From Acidobacteria subdivision 2 bacterium RH1 MAG20 (GTDB taxonomy: Bacteria > Acidobacteriota > Terriglobia > Terriglobales > Acidobacteriaceae), in assembly GCA_002197545.1 (NCBI GenBank), contig NFUO01000702.1, positions 1 to 64,000 on the forward strand: 64,000 nt of DNA. The letters are read 5' to 3'. Numbering within the stretch: position 1 is the stretch's first letter; every line of letters begins with the position of its first letter. The translations under genes and the position numbers were made by a program. Under the pieces are notes generated by a model. That model was not told the origin of the DNA. It ran no database searches and saw only the letters and a program-made list of their open reading frames with translations. Positions 35,682 through 45,413 of the stretch are shown here, one piece after another.

Positions 35682-38600
35682 TTATTGAACGATAAGGGTG
35701 AGGTTGATCGTACTGGTAAAGCCGGCGCTGGTGGCCGAGACGACGATGGGATAAGTTCCGGCAGGGGTGACGGGGACCTGACCGGAGGGTGTGCCAGATG
35801 GGCCGGAGGGCAGTTGGCGTCCAGCTCCGCAGCCGGTGGGGAAGAGGAGACAGCAGAGCAGCAGAACGCAGGCGAGGCGCGGGAGACGGGCGCGGCGGAG
35901 GGCGATGAGGCTGAGCGGCAGCAGTGCGGCGAGCCACAGAGTCCGGCTTGGGCTGAATGGGGCGGACGGTGTGAGCGACGCGTTGGAGACTCCGGTAAGG
36001 ACGACGACGGAGATGGTGGCAGTGATGTTGAGCGGGGTGGTGGAGGGTGTGACCTGGCAGGTCGCGTTGAGTGGCACTCCGGTGCAGGTAAAGGTGGCTG
36101 TACCCGCAATGGTAGATGCCGAGGTGAAGAGCAGCGGGAAGACGGCGTTCTGTCCGTTAGCGATGGTAACGGTAGTGTTGCCGTCGGGGCCGAGGCTGAA
36201 GTTGACGGCGGTGCCGGTGAGGTGAAGAACCTGTGGGGAGTTGGGAGCGTCGTCGTTGACGGAGAGAGTGCCGGTTCGCATGCCGCCGATGGTGGGAGTG
36301 AAGATGAGCTGCATGGTGCAGGCGGTGTTGGCAGGAACGATGGTGCCGCAGGTGCTGCTACCCGGGAGAATGCTAAAGTCTCCGGTAAGTGCGGTGCCTT
36401 GCAGTTGCAGAGGGGCGCCGCTGTTGTTGGTGAGCGTGATGGTTTGCGGCAGCGATGTCTGGCCGACGCCTGTAGTGGGAAAGTTGAGCGTGTAGATAGG
36501 CGAGAGCGAGACGCCCGGAGGCGCTGTCCCTGTGCCGCTGAGAGCGATCGTTTGGGAGCGGTACTGATCGGAGACGGTGAGACTGCCGGTACTGAAACCG
36601 AGGCTCTGTGGCTGGAAGATGACGTTGATGGCACAGGTGGAGTGGGGGTTGAGCGAGTTTCCGCAGGCATTGGCGACGGTGAAGTCGCCGCTGGTGACCT
36701 GCGCGGCGATGAGCGTGAGAGCTACATCGCCGTTATTGGTGAGCGTGATTTGTTGCGGTGCGCTGACGGTGGTGAGTTGCTGCGACGCGAAGGTGAGGGA
36801 GAGAGGCGAGAGAGTGTCGGTGGCGGGAGAGGTCCCGGTGCCGGTGAGTGAGGCGGTTTGAGTTCCCGCTCCGTCGGTGATGGCGAAGGTTCCGGTGCTG
36901 ACTCCGGAGACGGTGGGCGTGAAACTAATGGCGACGGTGCAGCCGGTGTCGGGTTTGAGCGTGGGGCCGCAGGTGTTGGCGGAGATTCTGAAGTCCGCGC
37001 CGGTAACGGTGGGAGTTTGCAGCGCGGTTGTGGTGCTGCCGGTGTTGGAGATGGTGATGTTCTGCGCGGCGCTGGTCGCGTTGACGGTGGTGGCAGGGAA
37101 GGTGAGGATGACGGGGTCCAGAATGATCGCCGCTGCTGGAGTGCCGGTGCCGGAGAGGGTTGCCGTGGCCTGCCCGCCGGGGACGTTGCCGTAGACGGTG
37201 AGCAGGCCGGTGCGGCTCCCGGTGGCGGTTGGCAGGAAGCGGATTTGGATGGTGCAGGTTTGGTTGACGGCGATGGGAGCGGTGCAGGTGTCAGCTTCGG
37301 TGAAGTCGCCCGTGGTGTCTATCCGGCTGACGGTGAGCGGGGCGGTGCCGGAGTTTGTAACTGTGACGGTTTGCGGAGCGCTGGCGGTGGCTATTGCCTG
37401 GTCGCTGAAGGTAAGGGCTGCGGGACTGAGGGCGATGGCGGGCTCGGCTGGGCTGAGGGCGGTGAGCAGAGGGATCTGCCAGAGGCCGCGGCCGTAGGTA
37501 GCGGTGCGGAGTTCGCCGGTGCGGCCATCGCCGGTGGGCATGACTGGCGCGACGGCGAGTTGGATGATAGGAGCGTTAGGCAGGCTGGTGCCATAGATGC
37601 TCCAGCAGTTGTTGGTGACGATGGCGCAGGCGCTGACTTGCGTGGTGACGTAGACGCCGGTATCGAGCGCGACGTAGACGGTGTTGGCGTCATTGGGATC
37701 GACGATGACGCTGTTGGCTGGAGCGTTGGGGAGGTTGTTGGTGATATTGGTCCAGCTTGTTCCAGCGTCGGTGGAGCGGTAGAGATGTGGGGAGCTGATG
37801 CCGTTGCCGCTGAAGCCCATGACCGTGGCGTAGATGGTTTTGCCGGTGGCGTCGTGGGGGTCGGCGGCCAGCGAGGAGATGTCGAAGCCGCCGGGGTTGA
37901 ATTTTTCCTGGTTGGCTGCATCGTTGGTGACAGGCGAGAGGGCGAGGTCGGCCCATGCGGTGGTGTTGGTGGCGATATCGGCTGCCGTGGTGGAGAAGAG
38001 ATGGCCTCCGAAGTTGACGCCTCCTCCGTCGAGTGCTCCGGCCATGCCTGCGTAGAGGATTTGGGAGCCCGCATTCTGCGCGGCGGTGGCGCTGCTGGCC
38101 GGACCAGCGGCGGCGAGCGAGCGCAGGAATGGATTGCTGCTGTTGCAGGCGGCGTTTTGCGGGCCTCCGAGAAAGTTGCTGATGGCGTTGGCCGGGGACC
38201 ACGACGTTCCGCTGCCCGCCGGGCCGCGCCAGACGCGGCAGGTGCCGATGAGGACGTTGGATGGCAGCGCGGGGTCGAGCAACCAGGGGGCGTCGATGAG
38301 CGAGGAGTCGTATGCGGTCTCGGAGGCGCCGATGGTAGGGGCTCCGCTGAAGTCGGCGGCGGTGCAGGCGGCGCCATTGGCGCATTGGTGGATGCTGACG
38401 CCTGCGCCGGTGGAGATATACCAGAGTTCAGGATTGGTCTGGTCGATGGCTACTGTGCCGCCTTCTCCTGTGGCAAGTTGGGTCCATGGCGTAGAGGTGG
38501 AGACAGCCGCCGTGCCGTTTGCGCCGAGACCGACGAGCAGTGTGGCTGGATCGGTGGGGTGCTGGGCGAAGCTGATGACTTCAGCAAGGGAGCCGAGGCC

Positions 38601-40271
38601 GTTGTTGAGGTTCTGGAAGTGGGCGGCGTCATCAGGGGAGCAGGGAGTGCCCTGTTGGTTGACGTCGTCGGTCGAGCGCCAGAGGCCGCCGTCGTTGCCG
38701 AGGAAGAGGAGAGTTGAGTTGGCGAGGGTGGCGATGGCGTGTTGCGCGGGGGCGACCATGGCCGTATTGGGCGGAGTGCATCCATTGGTTGCGTTGGTGG
38801 TGTTGCGCAGGACGCATCCCGACGAAAGGGAGCACCGGTAGAGATCGATGGTCCCGGCGAAGAGGAGCGTGTCCGGTGCGCCTGCTGTTACGGTGGGGAT
38901 TGCGGCGAGCGAGAGATTGTAGTCGGCTTGTTGGATGGCGGTGTTGCCATTGCCGATTTCGAGCGGGGTGGATGGAAGTTGCTGATTGAAGGCGTCTGGA
39001 TTGCCGCAACTTGTGCCGGAGAGGGCGCAGGCGTTTTGCCATAGGCCCTGATCGAGATTGTTGCTGTCGACAGTGAGCGCGAAGGTGTCGCCGGTGACGG
39101 GCTGCACGGCGAGCGCGCCGCGAAAGATGGGGCAGGAGAGATTGCCGGTGCTGTCGGGATTGGTTGGGCAGGCGGCGAGAGTGAGACCGCTTCCGGGCTG
39201 ATTCGCCAACCGCATCCAGTTGATGCCGTCCGGCGATTCGTAGTATCCGTGGTAACGGATGGCGGCGTAGAAACGCCGGCGAATGGGATTCCACACGACC
39301 GAGGTAGCGGCGTTGTCGCCGCCTAGATCTGCAGAGAGCGGTTGCTGGACAGTCTGACTCCCGTCCATGATGGTGGACATCTGCCAGGTGATGCCGCTGT
39401 CGGTGGAATAGTAGAGGCCCATGACGCTGTAGCTTGCAATGGGGGAGTTGACGAGAGTGCCTTCGGCGGCTTGCGATACGGCCGCGACGACGGTTCCGGA
39501 AGAGGTGCTGCTCCACGCAAAACCGGAGAAGCCGAGACCGATGAAAGAGTGATGACCTGCTGCGCCATCGTCCGATTGCTGGTTGAGCGTCCAGGTGAGG
39601 CCGCCGTCGTCGGAGCGAAGAATGCCGCTGCCGTAGAAGGAGTCGGTGGCGTCGTTGGGGTCGCCGGTTCCGGCGAGAATGACTCCGGATTGAACGCTGA
39701 CTGCTCCTATGCTGAGCGACGGGATGATGGAGGTTCCGGCGTTGGCGCTGAAGACGGGGAGAGTGTCGGTGAGCGGCGTGAAGGTGACGCTTGTGAATGG
39801 GCCTGCCGCGTTGGTCGACTTCCAGACGCCGCCGCCGGTGGTGCCCAGGTAAACTGTGTTGCCGGAGGTGTCCGCCGGATCGATCGCGATGGCGGTGACG
39901 CGTCCGGTGACGTTGCCGTAGTCGATGCTCGCGACCGAAGCAGGACCGATGGACTGCCAGGGTGCATTGAGACTGGAGATGCTCGGCGATAGCGCCTGTG
40001 CGGTGAGCATGTCGATGTGCTGTTTGCGGGCGGCCTCCATCGCTTGGGCTGCTGCGATGCGGTGCGGGAGAGTGCGTCCACTGAGAAAACTTTTGGCGCG
40101 CACTGTATGTGCGGATACTTCGGCTCCTGAAGGTCTCGCGGGCAATGGCATGAACTGCGAGTCTGCCGATGCAGTGAGGAGCATAGCTGTGGTGAGCAAA
40201 AACAACTGAAGCGCGCGGGAGCAGAGCGTGCTGCGCCGGGAGGCGGAATGAGGATTTGCGCTTAGGCCCAT
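35682..40271 (-). CDS. Giant secreted protein: BNR/sortilin-like repeats, choice-of-anchor D repeats, hydrophobic tail
   Basis: A 1529-residue exported protein. Signal segment LQLFLLTTAMLLTASA is near residue 25-40. About residues 100-970 carry BNR/Asp-box-type blades with phrases such as GGVWKSTNAAG, GILRSDDGGLTW and LYRSTDAGTSWTNI, giving a beta-propeller like VPS10/sortilin. Then five immunoglobulin-like repeats of about 100 residues, the choice-of-anchor D/HYDIN type (AIALSPAALTFSDQAIATAS, ending in LSGTGT). The end is unusual: a hydrophobic helix, an Arg cluster (RRARLPRLA), a second hydrophobic segment ending TGCGAG, then a Pro/Gly linker and a short beta segment (YPIVVSATSAGFTSTINLTL). 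ATG 40271 is preferred; no clear ribosome site. Probably a surface or extracellular binding protein. Confidence 0.82.
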   Translation of the reverse strand: MGLSANPHSASRRSTLCSRALQLFLLTTAMLLTASADSQFMPLPARPSGAEVSAHTVRAKSFLSGRTLPHRIAAAQAMEAARKQHIDMLTAQALSPSISSLNAPWQSIGPASVASIDYGNVTGRVTAIAIDPADTSGNTVYLGTTGGGVWKSTNAAGPFTSVTFTPLTDTLPVFSANAGTSIIPSLSIGAVSVQSGVILAGTGDPNDATDSFYGSGILRSDDGGLTWTLNQQSDDGAAGHHSFIGLGFSGFAWSSTSSGTVVAAVSQAAEGTLVNSPIASYSVMGLYYSTDSGITWQMSTIMDGSQTVQQPLSADLGGDNAATSVVWNPIRRRFYAAIRYHGYYESPDGINWMRLANQPGSGLTLAACPTNPDSTGNLSCPIFRGALAVQPVTGDTFALTVDSNNLDQGLWQNACALSGTSCGNPDAFNQQLPSTPLEIGNGNTAIQQADYNLSLAAIPTVTAGAPDTLLFAGTIDLYRCSLSSGCVLRNTTNATNGCTPPNTAMVAPAQHAIATLANSTLLFLGNDGGLWRSTDDVNQQGTPCSPDDAAHFQNLNNGLGSLAEVISFAQHPTDPATLLVGLGANGTAAVSTSTPWTQLATGEGGTVAIDQTNPELWYISTGAGVSIHQCANGAACTAADFSGAPTIGASETAYDSSLIDAPWLLDPALPSNVLIGTCRVWRGPAGSGTSWSPANAISNFLGGPQNAACNSSNPFLRSLAAAGPASSATAAQNAGSQILYAGMAGALDGGGVNFGGHLFSTTAADIATNTTAWADLALSPVTNDAANQEKFNPGGFDISSLAADPHDATGKTIYATVMGFSGNGISSPHLYRSTDAGTSWTNITNNLPNAPANSVIVDPNDANTVYVALDTGVYVTTQVSACAIVTNNCWSIYGTSLPNAPIIQLAVAPVMPTGDGRTGELRTATYGRGLWQIPLLTALSPAEPAIALSPAALTFSDQAIATASAPQTVTVTNSGTAPLTVSRIDTTGDFTEADTCTAPIAVNQTCTIQIRFLPTATGSRTGLLTVYGNVPGGQATATLSGTGTPAAAIILDPVILTFPATTVNATSAAQNITISNTGSTTTALQTPTVTGADFRISANTCGPTLKPDTGCTVAISFTPTVSGVSTGTFAITDGAGTQTASLTGTGTSPATDTLSPLSLTFASQQLTTVSAPQQITLTNNGDVALTLIAAQVTSGDFTVANACGNSLNPHSTCAINVIFQPQSLGFSTGSLTVSDQYRSQTIALSGTGTAPPGVSLSPIYTLNFPTTGVGQTSLPQTITLTNNSGAPLQLQGTALTGDFSILPGSSTCGTIVPANTACTMQLIFTPTIGGMRTGTLSVNDDAPNSPQVLHLTGTAVNFSLGPDGNTTVTIANGQNAVFPLLFTSASTIAGTATFTCTGVPLNATCQVTPSTTPLNITATISVVVLTGVSNASLTPSAPFSPSRTLWLAALLPLSLIALRRARLPRLACVLLLCCLLFPTGCGAGRQLPSGPSGTPSGQVPVTPAGTYPIVVSATSAGFTSTINLTLIVQ

Positions 40272-40316
40272 GGCGTTGCTTCGGGGAGGTGCAGGTAGCT
40301 GCTTCCGATGCTGCAA

Positions 40317-40570
40317 GCCGTCCGGGCGTAAGTCAACGCTGGATGAGATGAAGAATTTCTAATGGTTCCGCATCGGGATAAGAGGGCTCTCATGTGCTGC
40401 TCTGCGTGGCTCCCTGCGTCTTTTGAATGTGATGATGCACGCAAATCTATCGCAAGCGGAACTCGGGGGCAATCTCCTGATAGTTGTAGTTCTGCGCGAT
40501 ATATCTCTTCGAGTTGAATTTTTTCTGGTGGACGCGCTGCCTGGGAGAGGCTGCGCCTGAGTGGACAACA
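40317..40570. other. Intergenic region upstream of the giant secreted protein
   Basis: About 300 gene-free bases between the start of the giant protein gene (40271) and the terminator of the respiratory operon. A leftward frame ends in NYNYQEIAPEFRLR at about 40450 but has no usable start codon. No promoter stands out. Confidence 0.3.
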
Positions 40571-40593
40571 AAAAATGCGGCCCGCAGGCCGCA
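40571..40593 (-). terminator. Rho-independent terminator of the Act-caa3 operon
   Basis: TGCGGCC (40576-40582) pairs with GGCCGCA (40587-40593) around CGCA; read leftward the stem is followed by TTTTTTGTTG. It lies 22 bases past the coxD-type stop and closes the 13.8-kb leftward operon. Confidence 0.85.
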
Positions 40594-40615
40594 CTCTTAT
40601 CGAAGCAACGTTCTG

Positions 40616-40951
40616 TTACCAGAGGCCCCAGGCGCGGCTGATGTAGTCGCTGAGGGTCATGGTAATCAGCGCGGCAAAGGTGAAGAATCCCGCGCATACC
40701 GTCATCTTAATGAGGTTCGACTGATATTTGACGTGCATGAAGAACAGGATGACGATGACAGCCTTGATGGTTGCGATGGCCAGCGCCACAACGGGATTGA
40801 AGATGCCGAGATCGATGTACGCTGCCATCACGGTAAGACCGGTAAAGATCAGCAGCGTGACAAACACGATCGTATACGTGACGGGTGTAACGATGTGATG
40901 CCCGGCGTGTTCGGGATTGGTTACGTTTGATGCGTCGTGATGTTCGGTCAT
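40616..40951 (-). CDS. coxD: Cytochrome c oxidase subunit IV (CtaF/CoxD type)
   Basis: A 111-residue inner-membrane protein with three transmembrane helices: TYTIVFVTLLIFTGLTVMAA, NPVVALAIATIKAVIVILFF and TVCAGFFTFAALITMTLSDY. The segment ATIKAVIVILFFMHVKY is the signature of prokaryotic subunit IV (CyoD/CtaF). It stabilises the oxidase. Last gene of the operon, 45 bases after subunit III. Confidence 0.9.
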   Translation of the reverse strand: MTEHHDASNVTNPEHAGHHIVTPVTYTIVFVTLLIFTGLTVMAAYIDLGIFNPVVALAIATIKAVIVILFFMHVKYQSNLIKMTVCAGFFTFAALITMTLSDYISRAWGLW

Positions 40952-40996
40952 TTACTATCTCCTGCCAGTCAGGGACGATGGCTGCTGGGGCGTCGA

Positions 40997-41758
40997 TTAG
41001 ACGGGGTGTCGGTTAATGAGATAGAGCAAGGGAAACAGGAACAGCCATACTATGTCGACAAAGTGCCAATATAAGGCGAAATTTTCTATAGGCGCGACAT
41101 ACCCAGCCGTGAAGTCACCTCGATGCGCTCGTAAGGTAAGCCAGACGAGGATGCCAAGACCGATGATCATGTGGAGCGCGTGCAGCCCGGTCATGGCAAA
41201 GTACAGTGAGAAGAATATCTGCGTCTTTTTCGCGGCGTCCGGTGCCAGCGGCTCTTCCTTGAGTCCGTAGGCGTGCGGATTGACGAACTCGGAGACATCG
41301 AAGTGATCGCCGGGAATGTGGTGCTTCTCCCACTTCTCGTGGTACTCGTCGTACTTGATGCCGATGAAGATGCAACCGAAGAGCATGGTGAGAATAAGGG
41401 TGACGACAAGCAGACCCTTCTTTTTGACCTCGGCGGCCCAGACACCGAGCGCCATGCAGAAGCCCGAGGTGATCAGCACCGCGGTGTTCGTTCCTCCGAG
41501 CGGGACGCTGAGCTGGTTCGAGGCCACGACGAACGCATCATAGTACCAGTTACGGTAGAGCAGGTACGAAAAGAACAGGCCGCCGAAGAACATGATTTCG
41601 GTCAGCAGGAAGAGCCACATGCCGAAGGTCCCGGCTTCGCGCTGCTGCTCCTGCGTCTCGAAGTGATGGCGGTGCTGCGGCAGAGCGACGTGGGCGTGCT
41701 CCTCCGGCTGGGCTGTCTCGTGCGTGTGGGGATGCGTAGCTACGATCACATTATCCAA
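40997..41758 (-). CDS. coxC: Cytochrome c oxidase subunit III
   Basis: A 253-residue subunit with about seven helices. Core segments are [60 protein letters not shown] and [20 protein letters not shown], in the usual family order. The N terminus is His-rich ([20 protein letters not shown]). No ATG is present at the expected place: TTG 41758 is preceded by GAGGTGA at about seven bases and overlaps the end of subunit I by eight bases, so a TTG start is likely; GTG 41749 is the alternative. Confidence 0.92.
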   Translation of the reverse strand: MDNVIVATHPHTHETAQPEEHAHVALPQHRHHFETQEQQREAGTFGMWLFLLTEIMFFGGLFFSYLLYRNWYYDAFVVASNQLSVPLGGTNTAVLITSGFCMALGVWAAEVKKKGLLVVTLILTMLFGCIFIGIKYDEYHEKWEKHHIPGDHFDVSEFVNPHAYGLKEEPLAPDAAKKTQIFFSLYFAMTGLHALHMIIGLGILVWLTLRAHRGDFTAGYVAPIENFALYWHFVDIVWLFLFPLLYLINRHPV

Positions 41759-43424
41759 CGGTCGTCACCTCTTGTTCCGTCTTGTGGGCGAGCCACTCGT
41801 AGTCATAGGCTTCATGATCGACGATAGGAACTTCGATAAAGTTTTCAGTCAGCGGCGGCGATTGAATCTGCCATTCAAGGCCGGTCGCCTGCCATGGATT
41901 GTTGCCGGCGATGGCACCGTACTTCAGCGACCATCCGAGATAGAGCAGCGGGAGCATGTAGCCCACACCAAGCACGGTGGCACCCGCGGTCGACAGGACG
42001 TTGAGCACCTGGAACTCCGGCGGATACGCGTGATAACGGCGAGGCATCCCGAGGTATCCGAGGATGAACTGCGGAAGGAAGGTGAGGTTGAAGCCGATGA
42101 AGGTGGTCACAGCAGCGAGCTTCGAGAGCGATTCGGGATACATGCGGCCCGTCATCTTCGGCCACCAGAAGTGGATGCCGGAGAGGAAGGCCATCAGCAT
42201 TCCGCCCACCATGACGAAGTGGAAGTGCGCCACGATGAAGTAGGTCTCGGTGAGATGGATGTCCATGCCGAGCGCTCCGAGGAAGACACCGGTCATGCCG
42301 CCGATGGTGAACAGACCCATGAAGCCGAAGGCGTAGAGCATCGGCGTCTCAAAGGTGATGGAGCCCTTCTGGAGCGTGAATGCCCAGTTGAAGATCTTGA
42401 TGGCGGAGGGGACGGCCACCAGCATGGTTAGCAGCGAGAAGACCAGCGCGGAATAGTTGGAGACGCCCATGATGAACATGTGGTGCGCCCAGACGAAGAA
42501 TCCGAAGAGAGCAATAGCCACGGACGAGAAGGCGACTGCGGTGTATCCGAAGACCCGCTTCCGGCTGAAGGTGCTGATGACCTCTGAAATAACGCCCATG
42601 CCGGGAAGAATCATGATGTACACGGCAGGGTGAGAGTAGAACCAGAAGAGATGCTGGAAGAGCAGCGGATCGCCGCCCTTGGTAGGGTCGAAGACGCCGA
42701 TGCCGATAGTGCGTTCGAGGGCGACGAGAACGAGGGTGATGGCCAGAACCGGCGTGCCCAGCACCATCAGCAACGAGGCGGCATAGTTCGCCCAGATGAA
42801 GAGCGGCATACGAAACCACGTCATGCCCGGAGCGCGCATGCGGTGGATGGTGACGATGAAGTTAAGGCCGGTGAAGATCGATGAGAACCCGATGATGAAG
42901 ACGCCGACCGCAGCGGTAACGACATGCGTGTTCAGGTAGTGAGTCGAGAGCGGTGTGGTGAAGGTCCAGCCGGTGTCGACGCCGCCAAGAACGAGCGCCG
43001 CGAGAGTGAACAGGCCGCCGATCCAGTAGAGATACCAGCTCAGAAGATTGACCTTCGGAAAGGCGAGGTCCTTGGCTCCGATCATGATGGGCATCAGGAA
43101 GTTCCCCAGCGTCGCCGGTACGGAAGGCACCAGAAAGAGGAAGACCATGATGATGCCGTGCATGGAGAAGAACTTGTTATAGGTGTCCGAAGCCACGAGG
43201 TCAGGCTGCGGCGTCAACAACTCCAGGCGGATAAGGCCGGCAAACGCCCCGCCGATAAAGAAGAAGAACGTAATCGAGATCAGATACATGATCGCGATAC
43301 GCTTGTGGTCGCCGGTAAGCAGCCAGCTCAACAGACCGTCCTCGTTGTTGAGGTAGCTACGCTTCGGCAGTGTTGCCGTTTTCTGGTCGGGCAGATTAAC
43401 AATTGTGGAACTGGTTGCGCTCAT
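41751..43424 (-). CDS. coxA: Cytochrome c oxidase subunit I, A2 type
   Basis: Catalytic subunit (557 aa, 12 helices) with heme a and the heme a3-CuB site. The CuB segment reads [17 protein letters not shown]: His and the cross-linked Tyr are conserved, but the glutamate of the HPEVY motif is Ala and a Tyr-Ser pair precedes it. That pattern defines A2-type oxidases such as caa3 of Thermus. The other histidines lie in FVWAHHMF and in [18 protein letters not shown]. The gene overlaps subunit II by four bases (ATGA) and subunit III by eight, in a leftward operon with alternative complex III. Confidence 0.97.
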   Translation of the reverse strand: MSATSSTIVNLPDQKTATLPKRSYLNNEDGLLSWLLTGDHKRIAIMYLISITFFFFIGGAFAGLIRLELLTPQPDLVASDTYNKFFSMHGIIMVFLFLVPSVPATLGNFLMPIMIGAKDLAFPKVNLLSWYLYWIGGLFTLAALVLGGVDTGWTFTTPLSTHYLNTHVVTAAVGVFIIGFSSIFTGLNFIVTIHRMRAPGMTWFRMPLFIWANYAASLLMVLGTPVLAITLVLVALERTIGIGVFDPTKGGDPLLFQHLFWFYSHPAVYIMILPGMGVISEVISTFSRKRVFGYTAVAFSSVAIALFGFFVWAHHMFIMGVSNYSALVFSLLTMLVAVPSAIKIFNWAFTLQKGSITFETPMLYAFGFMGLFTIGGMTGVFLGALGMDIHLTETYFIVAHFHFVMVGGMLMAFLSGIHFWWPKMTGRMYPESLSKLAAVTTFIGFNLTFLPQFILGYLGMPRRYHAYPPEFQVLNVLSTAGATVLGVGYMLPLLYLGWSLKYGAIAGNNPWQATGLEWQIQSPPLTENFIEVPIVDHEAYDYEWLAHKTEQEVTTVG

Positions 43425-44464
43425 GGTTTCACCACCTCTGGCGTTGTCGGCGCCGTTTGGTTGGACTGTGACGTGACGAGGGTTTGTTGCACCCTGTAGT
43501 TGCTATTGAGTCCTTTGATGTACTCAACGAGATCGATCAGGCCGTCTTCGCTGATCTGCCCCTGATATGTAGGCATGATCGGCGCATAGCCGGCGGTGAT
43601 GTGTTCGGATGGATTGAGGATGGCATCGCGCAGATAGGCGTCGTTCACCAGAACTTCTGAACCGTTGGTAAGCTGTAGCTTGGATCCGTAGACGTTCGCG
43701 AGGTTAGGTCCGCGAGCAGCCGCCGTGCCGCTGTGGCAGGCGTTGCAACCCATACTGGCAAACAGCCGCTCTCCATTCTGCGCGAGCGACATGCCGCTGG
43801 TGGAGGCCTGCAGCCACTTCTGATAATCATCGGGAGTCATCGCGGTGACCTCACCGATCATCTGAGAATGGTTGGTGCCACAGTACTGCGTGCAGAAGAT
43901 GTGATAGCTGCCCGGGGTGGTCGCCTGGAACCATACCGTCGAGTAGCGGCCCGGAATGACCTCACGCTTGATTCTGAAATCGGGGACCGAAAAGCTATGG
44001 AAGACATCCTGCGAGATCATCGTCAATTGGACAGGGCGACCGACAGGAACATGCAGTGCATTGATCTCGTGCTGTCCGCCCTCATGCTCCGCCTTCCACA
44101 TCCATTGTTTGCCGACAACATAGATGTTCATGGAGTTGGTCGGAGGATTGTAGATGCGGAAATAGAGAAGGGCCCCCCATACAAAGGTGATCAGAAACAG
44201 CGCCAGCGGGATGATGGTCCACGTCGCTTCGAGCAGCGTGGAGCCTTCCACCTGGGTCGCCACTGGATGCTTTTCCTTGCGGTAGCGAATGGCAAAGCCG
44301 AAGACGAGTGTACCGACAACAGTAAGGCCGACCACTGTAATCAACAGCAGGAAGAAGTAGAGCGCGTCGGCGTAGGGTGCAATGGTCGATGCTTCGCGCG
44401 GGAAGAGCGCGGAAGCGTTGAGCCACTTCACCAGAAATTGCCACAGGACTGGACTGATATGCAT
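43421..44464 (-). CDS. coxB: Cytochrome c oxidase subunit II with fused cytochrome c (caa3)
   Basis: A 347-residue electron-entry subunit. Two N-terminal helices anchor the periplasmic CuA cupredoxin domain, whose ligands are seen in [11 protein letters not shown] and [17 protein letters not shown] (Cys-x3-Cys-x3-His-x2-Met). A mono-heme cytochrome c domain is fused at the C terminus: GCNACHSG, with the axial Met in [10 protein letters not shown], making this a caa3-type oxidase. QYPGRYS-like loop is [13 protein letters not shown]. It starts nine bases after the Sco gene and overlaps subunit I. Confidence 0.96.
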   Translation of the reverse strand: MHISPVLWQFLVKWLNASALFPREASTIAPYADALYFFLLLITVVGLTVVGTLVFGFAIRYRKEKHPVATQVEGSTLLEATWTIIPLALFLITFVWGALLYFRIYNPPTNSMNIYVVGKQWMWKAEHEGGQHEINALHVPVGRPVQLTMISQDVFHSFSVPDFRIKREVIPGRYSTVWFQATTPGSYHIFCTQYCGTNHSQMIGEVTAMTPDDYQKWLQASTSGMSLAQNGERLFASMGCNACHSGTAAARGPNLANVYGSKLQLTNGSEVLVNDAYLRDAILNPSEHITAGYAPIMPTYQGQISEDGLIDLVEYIKGLNSNYRVQQTLVTSQSNQTAPTTPEVVKP

Positions 44465-44473
44465 CGTTACCCT

Positions 44474-45376
44474 TTATCCATTCTCTTTCTTAGTCAGGTC
44501 GTGGTCGCGCGAGAGCCGTAAATCTTTGCGGAACATCAGGAACATGAAACCGCCCAGCCACGCCACCGTCACCATGCCGCCCAACTGCACCATGCGGGCG
44601 ACGATGAGCGAATGCTTGTTCCGTTCCGGATCGTAGTGATAGCAGTAGGTCAGGATGTTCGCGACAGGCGAACCAATTTTGTTGTCAGAAGCTTCGATCA
44701 AACCGAGGAGGATGTCCTTGGGCGAATACTCGACGCCGAGATAATACTGGGCGAGCTTGCCGTCGGTTGTCACGATCTGAATCGAGCTGGCGTGAGCGAA
44801 CTGGGTGAGCTTGCCATCCGGCCCGGGAACGCGGACATAGCCGAAACCTACCGCCTTGCTTACAACATCGATTGCGGGACGCTCTCCCGTGAGGAAATGC
44901 CAGCCGGCAGCCGTCTCGGGATGTCCATAGCGCTTGACGTAGAGGGCCTTCTTCTTTGCGGCCACCTGCGGCGTCTCGCTCGGATCGATACTGATCACAA
45001 CGATGTTGAAGTCTTTGCCAGGGGTAAGGTGCACCATCATCAATGCGCTGGTGAGCCCGTCGAGTTCTTCTGAGCAGAGCATCGGACAGTTGTAGTAGAC
45101 CAGCGAAAGAATAGCGGGCTTCTTGCCGAAGTAGTCGCCGAGCCTGACGGTCTTGCCCGTGTCATCGACAAACTGCGCGTCGAGCGGAAGCGGCTGATTC
45201 AGATGCTGCGATATGCCGACCTTCTGCAGCACCTGCGGCAACTCGTCGCCGACGTTCTGGCCTTCCTGCTTGTCTCCATAGCTGGACACCTGACCGAACA
45301 AGGGCGCACAAAACAGCAGGATGCAGCCAAGAACTGCCGCCTGCCAACCGCCTCGTATTGTCCGCCTGTTCATCAT
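44474..45376 (-). CDS. Sco1/SenC copper chaperone for CuA assembly
   Basis: A 300-residue thioredoxin-fold protein anchored in the membrane. The copper motif CPMLC is in VYYNCPMLCSEELDGLTSAL, and the distal His lies in QFAHASSIQIV. An N-terminal signal (GGWQAAVLGCILLFCAPLFG) exports it, and an extra C-terminal transmembrane segment (MVTVAWLGGFMFLMF) anchors it, an arrangement often seen in acidobacterial and related Sco proteins. It inserts Cu into CuA of subunit II, whose gene follows directly. Confidence 0.93.
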   Translation of the reverse strand: MMNRRTIRGGWQAAVLGCILLFCAPLFGQVSSYGDKQEGQNVGDELPQVLQKVGISQHLNQPLPLDAQFVDDTGKTVRLGDYFGKKPAILSLVYYNCPMLCSEELDGLTSALMMVHLTPGKDFNIVVISIDPSETPQVAAKKKALYVKRYGHPETAAGWHFLTGERPAIDVVSKAVGFGYVRVPGPDGKLTQFAHASSIQIVTTDGKLAQYYLGVEYSPKDILLGLIEASDNKIGSPVANILTYCYHYDPERNKHSLIVARMVQLGGMVTVAWLGGFMFLMFRKDLRLSRDHDLTKKENG

Positions 45377-45413
45377 GTCGTCTTCATCTATGGTATGCCT
45401 GGTTCAGATTCTG

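Noticed and set aside
36858..38717. Long + strand frames (619 and 392 codons) at 35.7-38.7 kb
   Set aside because: They are antisense to the repeat-rich giant secreted protein and show only Gly/Ala/Asp-rich low-complexity sequence.
40440..40560. Leftward frame ending NYNYQEIAPEFRLR
   Set aside because: No ATG, GTG or TTG in frame before the operon terminator; probably chance or an unrecognisable remnant.
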